A DNA stretch of 64,000 nt. Origin: Fistulifera solaris. Taxonomy: Eukaryota > Bacillariophyta > Bacillariophyceae > Naviculales > Stauroneidaceae. Positions 1 through 12,052 of this stretch are shown here, piece after piece (the first letter of the stretch is position 1; the number at the start of each line of letters is the position of its first letter). The position numbers and the translations under genes were made by a program. The stretch spans positions 1 through 64,000 of the forward strand of contig AP026150.1 in the NCBI GenBank assembly GCA_030295235.1. Direction: 5' to 3'. Below the pieces are notes generated by a model. It was not told the origin of the DNA. It saw nothing but the letters and a program-made list of their open reading frames with translations, and made no database searches.

Positions 1-801
1 TCCTAACCCTAACTCCTAACTCCTAACTCCTAACCCTAACCCTAACCCTCAACCCCAACCCTAACCCTAACCCTAACCCCTAACCCTAACCCTAACCCTA
101 ACCCTAACCCTAACCCTAACCCTAACCCTAACCCTAACCCCAACCCTAACCCTAACCCTAACCCTAACCCTAACCCTAACCCTAACCCTAACCCTAACCC
201 TAACCCTAACCCCAACCCTCAACCCTAACCCTAACCCTAACCCTAACCCTAACCCTAACCTCTAACCCTAACCCTAACCCTAACCCTAACCCTAACCCCT
301 AACCCTAACCCTAACCCTAACCCTAACCCTAACCCCTAACCCTAACCCTAACCCTAACCCTAACCCTAACCCCTAACCCTAACCCTAACCCTAACCCCAA
401 CCCCAACCCCTAACCCTAACCCTAACCCTAACCCTCAACCCTAACCCTAACCCTAACCCTAACCCTAACCCCAACCCTCAACCCTAACCCTAACCCTAAC
501 CCTAACCCTAACCCTAACCCTAACCCTAACCCTAACCCTAACCCTAACCCTAACCCTAACCCTAACCCTAACCCTAACCCTCAACCCCAACCCCTAAACC
601 CCAACCCTAACCCTAACCCTAACCCTAACCCTAACCCCAACCCTAACCCTAACCCTAACCCCAACCCTAACCCTAACCCTAACCCTAACCCTAACCCTAA
701 CCCTAACCCTAACCCTAACCCTAACCCTAACCCTAACCCTAACCCTAACCCTAACCCTAACCCTAACCCTAACCCTAACCCTAACCCTAACCCTAACCCT
801 A
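1..801. repeat. Telomeric repeat array (CCCTAA)n, left chromosome end
   Basis: About 130 units of CCCTAA, the C-rich strand of a TTAGGG telomere reading inward from the chromosome end. Variant units (CCCCTAA, CCCCAA, CCCTCAA, CTCTAA, TCCTAA) are scattered through it, with a cluster of TCCTAA in the first 40 bases. The array stops abruptly at about position 801 and passes directly into unique sequence, with no subtelomeric satellite. This orientation places the physical end of the chromosome at base 1. Confidence 0.97.
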
Positions 802-841
802 ATTTATTTCTGCTTTGACAGGCAAGTTCTTCTTCTAAGTC

Positions 842-985
842 TCACGCAACAACACGCACTAAGGCATCGGTGTCGGCGTTCATCAAGTGTGCAATGCCCA
901 AAATGGTAGCTTCGTATTCCGTCAGCATGCCTGCCACAAGAAAAAAGGCTAATCCATAAATCTTTTTCCAAAGCCTGCAAGCCAT
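842..985 (-). CDS. Small unidentified ORF beside the telomere
   Basis: A 47-codon ATG-to-TGA frame on the minus strand. It begins MACRLWKK and contains a TEYEATILGI stretch that faintly resembles the xEYEAxxxGL motif of retroelement RNase H domains. Beyond its TGA the same frame stays open and runs through a DLEEELAC segment straight into the TTAGGG repeats. It could therefore be the remnant of a longer gene cut off when the telomere formed. A CAG acceptor-like site about 55 bases after the ATG means the upstream part might be intronic. Coding status is uncertain and no function is assigned. Confidence 0.25.
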   Translation of the reverse strand: MACRLWKKIYGLAFFLVAGMLTEYEATILGIAHLMNADTDALVRVVA

Positions 986-1295
986 GATTTATAGCAAAAA
1001 TTCGGATTGATGGTTGAGTTATCGGTTACCGATGGATTGTCCTGTTGTCCTCATCCTTGATGTCGATGTTTCGGCTCTTTTACAGTAGCGTTCCAGCGCA
1101 AAGTATTGGTAGTCTGTATCGATCCGCGTGGGGTACTCGTTCCTTTGAAGTGAGCATGCTCCGGTGATTCGCCAAAGCAAGAAAGGGCTATCAGGTATGT
1201 TCTCTAGATTACAAGCCTCCCACCAAGGCATCAATACAAGGGTATGGTTCATAATGTAGGACCTCGTTTACTTGTTTCTATTTCATTAGTGGAAG
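986..1295. other. Short intergenic spacer
   Basis: The 3' flank of the broken FPPS gene. Only shadow-like short frames are present; nothing recognisable was seen. Confidence 0.5.
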
Positions 1296-2646
1296 TTACT
1301 TTGATCTCTTGTAAATCTTGTTCAGCAAGATTTCAAAAACATCCCGTGGCAGATCAATCTCATCGAGTGCTTTTTGAATGCGCTGATACGAGTCTTCTTC
1401 ATATTGGGCAAAGACATTCGGCAAGTCGAGCGTACGGTACAATTCCTTGATAGTTTCTACCTTTTGGTCGTCCCACGCCCGTAGTTTTGACGCAATACAT
1501 TCTTTTCCTCTTCATTGCAACGTTCCAGAGCTTGTACGACCAACCAGGAGCATTTGTTGTCTTGAATATCCGTACCGACTTTTCCAATCACGGACGGATC
1601 ACCGAAACAATCCAAATAGTCATCTTGTACTTGAAAGTATTCTCCCATATTCAATAAAATCTCTTTCGCCGCCTGATACGACGCTTCATCGGTATTCCCC
1701 GCCAATATCATACCCAAGGCGACGGGCAAGTAGAACGAATAGAAGGCCGTCTTGTATTTGACAATGAGTTTATACCGCTGCATCGTAAAACGATTCAAAT
1801 CGACTTCATTTCCTTTGCGGTTGACTCGTCAAATCCAACAGTTGTCCTAGAAAGGTTAGATGAATGCAAGAGCGTGAGATTGCACCTACTATCAGACGCC
1901 TCATGCATCACTCTACACCAGACTTACCCAACTCGGTTTGCTGGGTCGTTTGAAGCAACAATTCGAGCAATTCCGTGTAATACGGTTCATTCCCAAAGTG
2001 ACGCTTGAGAATACAAAAGACCGCCGACTCTAAAAGAAACGAGTCATTGATGGCGACTAGATTGACGTGTTGGTTTTTATACCAACACGGTTGTCCCCGA
2101 CGCGTTTGCGAATCATCCATGATATCATCCGCCACCAAAAAAGAAGGCCTGCAAGAATTAATCGTCCAGCCCAAGACGGCCGCTTGGGCGTATTCGTGTT
2201 CGGAAATGGGTGCCCCTTTTTGAGAGCCCGGTACACGGCCAAGACGGTCGTGCCCCGATTGAGTTTGCCTCCGGGCACATTGTAATCGAGCATTTCACGG
2301 ATCCACTGGACGGCTTCCGGAGTCATTTCATTTTCAGTAGCGAACCATTCACAGAGTTCCTCCTTGCAGTTGCGGATACAGACAAAGGAATTTATCCTTA
2401 TCGGACGAAGCGGCCGCCAATTGCGCGAGCGGATACGTGCGGCGGCGGTGATTTCGTGACGGCAAAGCGACGCGAAGAAGGTGTCGCCGTCGAAGCCAAA
2501 GCCGTTTGCACCATAGCAAGAAGAATTAATACAAGACCCGCCATCGGAAACGAATAGTCGGAAGAACGAGGATTCAGTTGAGCGATAAAGATTGCGGCGA
2601 CTCCGATGAAAACGAATGAAAAAGTCGGAATACTCGATAAAGACAT
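1296..2646 (-). CDS. FPPS: Farnesyl diphosphate synthase, reading frame broken by indels
   Basis: Trans-isoprenyl diphosphate synthase, which condenses IPP with DMAPP and then GPP to make farnesyl diphosphate for sterols and prenylation. Both Asp-rich motifs are visible: VADDIMDD (FARM, near 2110-2130) and VQDDYLD (SARM, near 1605-1625). Other landmarks are YKTAFYSFYLPVA, GKVGTDIQDNKC and a basic C-terminus IYKRSK. A GT-AG intron occupies 1847-1927 (81 bp). The N-terminus (start ATG at 2646) carries two hydrophobic stretches before the catalytic domain, suggesting a targeting or membrane region. Family homology continues across the whole length but changes frame near 2360, 2213-2216, 2137-2160, 1805-1820 and 1471-1480, mostly in homopolymers, with no in-frame nonsense codon. 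It is therefore either a young pseudogene or an intact gene in poorly polished consensus. Confidence 0.88.
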
Positions 2647-3356
2647 GACTGCGTGAATCAAGAAAGAAAGGAATAGATGATTGAAATAAATGCAGTAGAG
2701 AGAAGAATATTAAGAAGATATTTAATGAGTAAAAAATGACGAAATCATGATAAACGAGAGATTGGCACTTTTTAGAACAACGCGAAAAGAAAGCCACGAA
2801 CAAGAAAATATATCTTCATTCATTCAGCATGATTGGTTATGATAGAAAAAAGATCATTTGAAAATCACATTGACTTTCTTTTCAAGCACTCTTTAAAGTT
2901 TTTGCAATTAAATGACTTACCGTCTTGTGGAGAAAAACAAGTGTTGGAAAGGATCGAATCAAACAATCGAAGCGGGCAAATGGTGAAAGGAACAACGACG
3001 TCCGTGTTGACAGTTGCCGAAACGTCACATGGTCAGATTTGTGCGGTGCTCTTGAGCTTGAGATCTCGTCCAATGATCCCTTTCAACGGAAGGGGAACTC
3101 TAAGTGAGCTGAACTACTTAATAATTGTATTGTTGTTAATCGTTGAGCTAGCTATGAGCTAGCTATAACCAACCTAAGTATGAAACGAGTGAAAGGCGCC
3201 ATTTTTCGTTCGATGATCACTGGTGAGTCACGAGTCGCACCCTATGCCACATCCATCTTTTTACAAGTATTTTGCTGTTTTGTTTTGATTATCTCTCTCT
3301 ATTTATTTATTTTTGTACATACATCAATTTCAACACATTTCAGGGTCCGCCGCTAT
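2647..3356. other. Intergenic, FPPS 5' flank and copy 1 3' flank
   Basis: About 700 bp that should hold the FPPS promoter and the 3' end of copy 1. The only structure noticed is a doubled TAGCTA-containing stretch at 3145-3167. No convincing gene. Confidence 0.5.
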
Positions 3357-6300
3357 TCAAACAGTCGATGTCTCGTAGAGATCATTCACAGAGAAAGCAT
3401 CGGTAAAGCCGTCTACGCCGGATGTCGCTTTACGATTCGGCAAACAATAATCAAGTTCTTCTTCGGTGGTGACTCCCATCCACTGCGCAACTGCGTTCCA
3501 AACACTTTCCCAACTGGTTGTCGGGATGAAACGCCCACGTCCGACGTTCAAGGGTCCTTCCTCGGTCAAATCGGAAGGATATTGGCCAATAATCCTTCCT
3601 CCTTTCACATCACCTCCCATGATCGCATAATGTCCTCCCCAACCATGATCTGATCCTCCACCCGAGTTCGGTGTGAGCGTTCGTCCAAATTCCGAAGCAA
3701 CCACAATCGTCACGTCGTTCCAGACACCTTGGTGCTTCAACTCCGTCACTAAGAGTTCCAGGGCGGCGTTCAATTCGGTAAATTTCGTTTCCAGTTCATA
3801 CGTCAGACCATCATGATGATCCCAGTCATTCAACTCGGTATAGAACACATCGCGATCGACTCCTCGCACCGACCTCGTTTTGATCATGGACGAAAGGGTG
3901 CGAAACTGGTAACCAAGATGACTCATTTCCCAAAGTCCAATGATCCGCTAGTGGGGCCAGTTCAATGTTCTCTTTAAAGAATTCGGCTTCGTGCATGCCA
4001 TCCAGGAATCGGGCCGACCAAGTTTGACCAAGAAATGAATCGGTGGTGACCGGTTTCGCATTGAACTGCTTGGCATACGAAGTCAAGTCGAATGTCTCAG
4101 ATTCGGGTTTCGTATCAAAACGACTGGCACCGTAAGGGCTCATCACGATGGGTCGAGGAGATCTGTTACGCTCTGGTACGACTGTAATTGATTCTATATC
4201 GAAGGTAATCGAGGCGGGAATGTGACCCCTATCTTTCAAAACTGAATTAATCCGACCGAGAATCCCGCTACCGAACTTGGCCGCTTTCGGGTCTATTGTT
4301 TTCGTTTCCTGTTGCATCCAGTTGTGTGCGAATAGTTGAAGACGAGTCTTGGCCAGATAATTCACTTTGTCCATCCCATCGACGTCGTATAGCACGCCCG
4401 TATTCGCAACGAACGCCAAGTCACCTTCATCGTAAAGAGATTTGTATATTGGTAGTGCCTTGTGGAGAGTGAATGTTGAACAGGGTTGATCGGTGGCGGA
4501 AATTTGCAAAGAGCGTTCGTCTGGAGGAATTGCCAGCTCTCCTCGCGCTTCATTGTACTGCTGGTCCAGAAAGACGCCAGCGCTACTCATGGCAGTGCAT
4601 ACCTGCGGAACCAGCATGTTGAAGGAGTCGCAACCGCCGTTGAGCATAACGTAAATGACCGCCTTGTAAGACTTGTTGTTTTGTGTCGAAGGAGGAGGCG
4701 CAACGGCGCTCTCCGCTATTCTGCGACAACGTAGTTGTATGAAACTCCGGTGTCGTGAGCATCATCTGGCCAACAGTCATGATGCCATCGGACCTTGAGA
4801 CAAGCGAATCGAAGACATCTACCATAGTCTTTTTTCTTTTGAGCATCCAGTCTACCCGCAGTCAGTAAAAGAGCAAGCGTGTCAACAACTTGGGTCGCGG
4901 TTAACGAGTCACTCAACTTAAAGGCTAGGTGACCAAAAGAGTTCGAGTAGTCGCCTTTGCTCGGCTCGATGCTTCTCGAGTAGCCAAATCCTCCGTAGTA
5001 GGAATTCAATCCATACTTGAAAAGACTCAGCAACGCGTTCGTCAATGTAATGGACTTGGGCCCGTCAGCTATTTGGCACTCCGGACAATATAGGCCAGCA
5101 TCGCCAACTGGTCCAGGGGGGTGGTATTCAGGTTTAAAGTACGAAAAAACGCTGAGCTGCGCATGAGGTTGTTGTGCCAAAACAGATGGAAAGTATGTCA
5201 GGAAGCGAATGTAGGGAGAATCAGAAGATGGTTTGAACTCCAACGATCTCATTGCGCGAACGTAACGGAGGAAAGGCTCGTGGAGAGAGCCATGTAGAGG
5301 ATCCGCATCCAAAACAGTTTCTCGAGACTCCCGGTCCATTAGAATGGCAGCAATTAGCGCGAACATGTCGCCGTACTTATTGCTGCCGAGTGATGTTTCA
5401 CCTGCTTTATATATCCCTGTGCGGAACGCTTTTGCAACGGTCGATATCATACGAGGAGAAGGATTTGACTGTCCGAAACGCTGCAGCATTCTAGAGGCTA
5501 GGAAGGGCGCAACGTTGGGATGATACTGAAAGGATACAAGAGGACTTGCGTTAGCCATGTTGACGGCAAAGAGTCGAACTGAACCACATGGTATTTACAT
5601 TTTGTCGTACTTACAAAATAATGATCCAAACCAGCATCTGTCTCATATAAAGCATCGCGAAGCTCAGGGAAAGCAAGCGCAATGAAGTGAGGCGGGTTTC
5701 GAAATGAAAGCTCACCCGAACCGACTTTCACGATGGACTTGACATTCTTTCGAAAATGAATAACGCCGTTCTCGTCTGTCACCTCAAAGATCGACTTGGA
5801 AGAAAAAAGGCCATCCGTCGAATGCATTAAAACCCCACCGCCAAGATCTTTTACACTATAACTTTCAGATAAAATGTCCGGCGAGAAGGAACCGATCGGC
5901 AATTGACGAAGAACTTGGATCACCGATGGAGCGCTGGCGAAAACTGGAGTGTCCGCAACTATAGAGACCGGACAGAAACAGATGCTTTCCATCGAATCAA
6001 GTTTGCATCCCATCGAGAGACATTCGCTATCGTATGAGCTCAAAAATGAATCCAAAGGCTCGTTCCAGTCGACACGAAAAAATGTTTTTGTGTCCTTTCT
6101 GACATTGTAGTACACATCTTTTCCCACGTTGCGTCTGCCATCGATGATTTCGTGAACGAGACCAATTTTGCCGTCACGGTGAATCTTTGCGACCAAATCA
6201 CAAGAGTGCGTAGTCCAATATCCAAGTTGCTCATTGCAATTATTGCAGTTCCACCACGGGACTTCGCACAGAGACAAACCATTGCCCTCACACCTCTCGA

Positions 6301-9300
6301 CAGCACTGTTGAACAACAGTTTTTCTCCGTCAAACTTAACAAGGTCGATATCTGCCGCAAGAGACCCTCCTCCAACACGTACATCCAAACAGCTCGTAAT
6401 CCACCGTCTATCAGGTACATCGGGACAGCAAGCAAGCGATCCTGCCGCCGTGCGTCGATCAGCACAATACCCCCATCCCCATTGATTAGTCATCATTACT
6501 GGATTGTTGTAGAACGCCTGCTCAACACAGGGTAGCCGTGTGTACTCGTAATACACACCATTAACTTCGACGATACGTGGCTCGTCAATCTCGCATTCGA
6601 TTCCTGTGCATGCGAAGTTTCCTTCCAGCACTACCTTTGCGGGATAAGAGCATTCCCCGTCAGTAACTTTACAGAGAGCTTTGTATAAGTCGGAGCTTTT
6701 GTTCAATGACAAGCGCTTTTTCGTTTCCGAGTCAGTCCAACCCTCAGGTTCGTACAGAAGACGGGGCTTGGGTTCCGTTCCCAGCAAGCGGTAGGTAGCT
6801 CCTCGTTTCAAAAAGTGCTGCTTCGGCAAATCCGCGCACAAGGGGTATCCGTCGCCTACATATACTCGATTCAATCCCATCTGTACATTCAATGTTGAGC
6901 ATCATGTTTAAGAATTACCGTAAATAGAATGCGTAGAGAACGATCGACTCACCTTTGGTAAACTGTCCCGGGCTTCAATTCTAATCAGCATAGGATCGAC
7001 AAGACTGCCTGTCCAAGGCGACGGGAAGTCCTCAATGTTGTTTCGACGAGGCCGTCGATCAAACCCGGTCCACAATCTGGCATATTCCATGATATCGTCG
7101 TTTGTGTAAGTCAACGCAGGGCGATTATTGTCATCCATTATGTATGTTCCGTCCTGATTAAGTTGATACACTCCGATGGAGAAGAGCTGCATTATTTCCC
7201 GAGAAAAATTCTCATCCGCGAACTCATATTTACGTGCCCATTCCCATACTATCGCAGTGCTTTCACTTCCGAGATAACTCAACATTTCTGCCATTGCTGG
7301 TGAAAAGGACACTTCCTTGAGAATGTCACGGTAGTTTCCGAAGGCTTGTCTTACAAAGATGTCGTAAAACGTAAGGAACACTTCATTGGTGTACCACGAC
7401 TCGACGGAGAACGGAGACACAACCAAAATTTGACTCAAGGCCCAAGCAACTCGCTGCCTTAGCTGATCTTTACCCCACAACGCAATGTTCATCCATATCA
7501 TCAAATTCTGCTCCAAAAGTTTCGACTCGGATGTCGTTTGCTTTTCGTACGTGACGATGTCAAAAGCGCCTTCCAGTAGAGAGCCAGCCAAAATGGGATC
7601 ATTGGCGACTTCAAAGGGACTCCCACAAAGCAACGCCATCCCTCCTTCTATGGATACGGATTGCGGTACCTCAAACGCCGGATGATCTGTGACGGTGTCA
7701 CCGAGCCTTCCAACACTCATCAGTTGCGTCGAATACGTGTCCCAACGATCCATTGTGTGTCCTTCCGGAAAAGACAACATAGAGCTGCCGCTCAAAGCGA
7801 ATTGCTGAATCGCTGAAGATCCCCGGGATGCTCCTCGGCCCAGTTGGAAAAATCATAGACTTGCCAATGATCCGGATGTACATTCCGATAACATACGTCA
7901 TTCACCAGAATTTTGTAATTCAGTTTGTCCACGTCGCTCGCATCACACGCCGCAAATGGCATGAACACATCCAACAAAAAGGATTGCTTTGCTTTTCCTT
8001 GGCTTGTCCCAGCAAAGTTTGAAGAAACGAACGCGTCGTGTCCATAATAGTAGTTTCGGTGCAATCTTCCTCGACGACGAACCATCGAGAAAACGTATCC
8101 GGTTGACAAGGCGGCTTCCAAGGACCCCGCAATCCGTCCACGGCATACATGATTTTACCCGTCTCTTCGTAAATTAGTTGCAATGTAGTCCAGTTCAAGT
8201 GCACCGTGGAAGGCAGCTCCGAAACGCCAATTGTCGTATTGCAAGGAATCGTTTTCCCCAAAACACAAAAAATCTTCATTAAGAAAGGTCGGTGGAGCCG
8301 AAGAGCAGACTTCGTTGGTCGGACGTGCGAGAGTATTTTCTCGTAACACAAAACGCGGATCGTGCAGCCAATAGTTTCCATCGAACACACCAAAAACGTG
8401 ACTGTCCGTCGAAATCTCCGTACACTGCGTCAACGGCACTGTCACGAGAAGTGATTCTGTCCCATTGTGATACTGCGTATCGACGGCTTTCGCTTGCGTA
8501 TGCAGATTCACAATGGTGACGGAGGAAGCACTCGAGGCATCGAGTGAGATGGCCGGATTGCCCAAATATTGATCATCGGCATACAAATCCCAACAGTTTC
8601 CGTTCAACTCCAATCGCAACTTTCCTCTCGTCCACGTCTCTACTTCATCACAAATAAGAAACCTGTGAAATGAAGTATATGGGATTAGAAGTGATTTCTT
8701 AACAAACGAAATTACAACTCGCGTTGTACCGTATTTGAACTTACATTCCGTCCCATAGCTGCTCCTGTGGACTTCCAGTATCCTCGACATTTTTGACGTA
8801 CAGCGTCGTCGCATTCACGACGGTGCGTAATTTGCCGTTTACCAAGAGAACTTTTTGGGACGACGACAACGTTTGTATTTCGAGCTTCTCCCCTTGATCT
8901 TTGTCGGAAAAAGCGGCACGACGATACCGCGTTCCGGCGTGACACGGATGCGTGACACGTCCGACCAAAGTATTTCCATCGGCCGGATAACGATGATTGA
9001 CACGTTTGCGGAATTCTGCCCGATGCGATGTCAGAGGCAATGTCGCTTGTTGTTGAATCCACTGCGCGAAGGCTTCGATGGAAACATTCTTTCCAAAGGC
9101 TTGGATTTCCTCCATCCGCGGTCCGAAGGAAGTTTGTTCTAAAAAGCGCGCGGCGATTTCTTCATGGTTGTAAGATTTCGGTGAATAAGCCATCAATTCA
9201 TATCGTACTGTATCGTTGGTTTCCGGTAAAGTCGTTTGACAGTGTTGTTCATTGCATCGAAATGAAAGACGCGCATGTTGACCACTGTACGCTTCCCAAT

Positions 9301-9543
9301 GTTTTCCTAGATAAGAACGAGCTACTGGTACTCGCGCTCCGTTCGAAGTAATGCGCCAGAGCAAACAAACTTCTGTCGTAGGAGGGAGAAAGAGTTCTTT
9401 GTTGTGTTTCGTATAAAAACTGATTCTTCTGTGGAACAAGTAAAGGAGACTTCGGCAGCGCGAGCAAAGGGAGTTTCTGTTATTCGAAAGAGATGAAGAA
9501 CGAGAAAAGGAAAGAAATGACAAAACATCATCGAAGGAAACAT
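3357..9543 (-). CDS. Copy 1: secreted DUF1800 / cytochrome b5 / DUF1501 fusion, frame-disrupted
   Basis: Exons 9543-8745, 8662-6953, 6880-5615 and 5525-3357; about 1,980 aa once seven one-base indels are allowed for. The start at 9543 gives a hydrophobic signal peptide (MMFCHFFPFLVLHLF). DUF1800 part 1 (ARFLEQTSFGPR) is followed by a cytochrome b5-like domain with HPG near 7826 and a second His in GHTMDRW. DUF1800 part 2 contains LRQRVAWALSQILV and DENFSREIMQLFSIG. The Cys-rich exon starts MGLNRVYVGDG, DUF1800 part 3 contains HPNVAPFLASRMLQRF, and DUF1501 contains ASEFGRTLTPN and SDHGWGGHYAIMGGDVKGG. Frame changes fall near 9398, 8267-8272, 7976-7980, 7821-7824, 4830-4835, 4708-4716 and 3925-3933, both insertions and deletions, mostly in homopolymers. 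The Cys-rich exon carries about 17 extra residues after CCPD compared with the other copies. The role is probably extracellular or cell-surface; the substrate is unknown. Confidence 0.85.
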
Positions 9544-10189
9544 TCGTTTCGATAACAATTGCTGCGACTATTCTGGTTGCATTTATCCGACGAGAAGTAT
9601 GGTGTGTTTCGCGTCGCCTTGCGTAGAATGAGTGTTTCTTCTTAGTTAAAAATCAAGCAAAATCGAAGATATTGAACTTAAAATGAATGCTGTGTGGGTT
9701 GAAAGATTGCAATGCGGTTGTTGTGGAAGGCGAAAAGAGGTGCACCTTATTTTTGTTTCCTCTTCTTTTTGATTGGATGCCGCATTTACCCACATCCATT
9801 CCTCAAGTTTTCGGGTCGTCCAATGAGGGGGAGATGCGGCATTGGGCGCGGAGTTGAGAAAGGAGACAGTACTCTTGAGTGGACAAACAGTGCCGGCACA
9901 TAGGACATTCAGTACCGGTCTACAATTTACTCTTTACACTACAGCCAACGTGAACTCAAACCCTTGCGCGCACTATTTTGCGCTGCATTTCGGCGGCGGC
10001 TTTTTTCATTTGCATCGCTTTGCTAGGGTCATTTTGAAGAAATTCTAAGATTATATTCTATTCCTTTATTTGAGATGCCGCATTGCTATGATTTACATGC
10101 TTCTGCCTTCTCATCCTCCGATAGCCGTCAATTCCCCTTCATACAAGTGTTCTTCCATATGGCGATGACGACGACCACGACGACGCGCA
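9544..10189. other. Intergenic, upstream of copy 1
   Basis: Presumed promoter region of copy 1 (minus strand) followed by the decayed 3' end of the neighbouring Cys-rich pseudogene. No other gene recognised. Confidence 0.45.
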
Positions 10190-11065
10190 TCATTACCGTC
10201 AAACGACAATCTTCCAAACAATGCCCTTCCCCGCAACACGTGGAAACGTATTTCTGATTGCTATTATGGCAATCTGCATTCAACGTAAATTCCGCTAAAT
10301 TTTCACAAACGGCGTCACGCTAACACAAGGAATCGCCTGCTGCATCAACGTCGCAAATGCAACGAAAGCTGTCGAGGGGGAGGAAAGTCCGTGCACAGAG
10401 GCACCGGGACGGAGCACGTCCAGTCTTTTTTGTTCGCTGCACATGTCACTTGAATCGTATTACTACAATGCACACCGGGATTTCCAGGACCCGGATTGGA
10501 TCCGTCTGATAATCGTTAGGGCACTATCAGAAAAGCATTATCACGTTAATCTCGAAAGCAAATTTGCAAACATATCAAAACGACCGAGAAAACAACAACT
10601 TACGCCTTCATCCGCGTCGTCACGACTCGTATTTAAACAATTCGCCACACAAGCTGTACCAGGAGTCCACAATGCCGGACTCTCGCCGGTGTCATTTGTG
10701 ATATGATTACAGACCTCTGCACACAAAGGGGTACCTGGAGAGGGCATCCGCCATTTATTTCGTTCGGGTCGCTAAAAGACCTAAGCGGATTGAGGCAAAC
10801 AGCACACGGTATTCCTTCCACCTTAGCTGCTAAACGACGATTGCCGACAGAGACACAGGACTCATCGCAGCCTTCGTCGGTAGCGGTTTGACTGGTGCTC
10901 AGCTGGGAAAATTGAGAGTGGATGCAATGAGCGCGGTGATATCCTTTGGCGTTGTCAGCCGTGCTACCATTGCCGTGCACGCAAATGGGCTGCTCCTACC
11001 TAGGTACAGCAATCATCCAATCACACCTTTGCCTAAATCAGTACACAGCTGAGCCACACCGCCTT
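10190..11065 (-). pseudogene. Decayed Cys-rich CTDC-family gene
   Basis: On the minus strand, the sequence near 11065-11000 reads like the mature N-terminus of the intact relative at 15.7-16.5 kb (AQ-C-TD-GKGVI-DDCCT) but with an in-frame stop and an extra base. From about 10980 the family repeats are recognisable (DEGCDESCVSVGNRRLAAK, GIPCAVC, NGGCP), then a frameshift leads into ESPALWTPGTACVANC. A second-exon part at about 10510-10190 retains DGSNPGPGNPGVHC, DWTC and STCCGEGHC, but the CTDC repeat is deleted and further stops occur. No signal peptide is seen. This is a clear pseudogene of the neighbouring family. Confidence 0.8.
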
Positions 11066-12052
11066 AATCATCCTAGATTGATCGATAAATGCTATCTGAT
11101 ACAGCTAATTGCTTACTTAGCATCATTTCGACTGAATTGTAATCTTCTACTATGTTTCATCTTCTTTTCGCGACAGTTTCAGCACCCCCTTCACCACGCT
11201 GCTCGCTCTCTTCCCTAATAACCACCTGCAACATTATATCATTTACAAATAACCTTTGTTGGAGTTTATTTTAAGTCTTGAAGAATACCTTACACGCACA
11301 TTTCTCAGTAGAGAAAATATTTCTTGGGCGACAGGTAAACGGCTTTAACCTCGCTTGTTTTCATCAGGGCTGTACTATCTATCGTTTCTATATATGAATT
11401 CCGATAATCTTTAAAGATTGAAGTTGTGTCACTAAGCTGTAGCGTTGTAAGGTCGCCGTCGAATGGTTTTCATCTCTGTCGAAGAATCTTGGTTGCATAG
11501 AGGGACTTCTATTATCCGTCGAGACCTGGAAGTCCTTTTCCTATCAGTCGATCCAAAATTAAAAGATTTATCAAATAAGTTGTAATGTCTTCGGGATGAC
11601 AAGGTTGGCAAGAGAAATTAAGAATACGATAGTATAATTGGCGTTGTTGAAACAACATGAGCTATGTTGCGATAATCGATGATCCGTTTTCAGACCGCGA
11701 CTCAAACTATCTTTCTCCGTTCTCCGTAAAACCTTGGATTGGATACAGGATACAGGTACGAAACTTCTGGTGATATATAAGCCACTCTGATTGACGTCCA
11801 GACCCTAAATCTGGCAGGCACCGGTGTACCGGTTCTATCAAACAGCATGTTGCATTTGACAAAACATGCAATAATTAACCAAGTATTTCTTTATTCGACG
11901 CTCTTTAACTAATCATTTACTTTCACTGCTTGTCAATTCTCTGTAATGGCTTGTTGTCTTTTCCACTGAATGCATTTTTTTGTTTTCTCTGGCGCCGTGA
12001 CACAATCAATAATCCAAGAAGATAAAGTAAGACGATGAATTCACTCATCGAC
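11066..12052. other. Intergenic, about 1 kb
   Basis: AT-rich spacer between the pseudogene and the next Cys-rich gene. No coding potential or recognisable repeat was seen. Confidence 0.5.

Noticed and set aside
2057-2803. 248-codon minus-strand frame as a separate gene
   Set aside because: Its N-terminal half is non-coding upstream sequence and a wrong frame; only the part from KEELCEWF on is the FPPS frame. It appears long because of the indels in FPPS.
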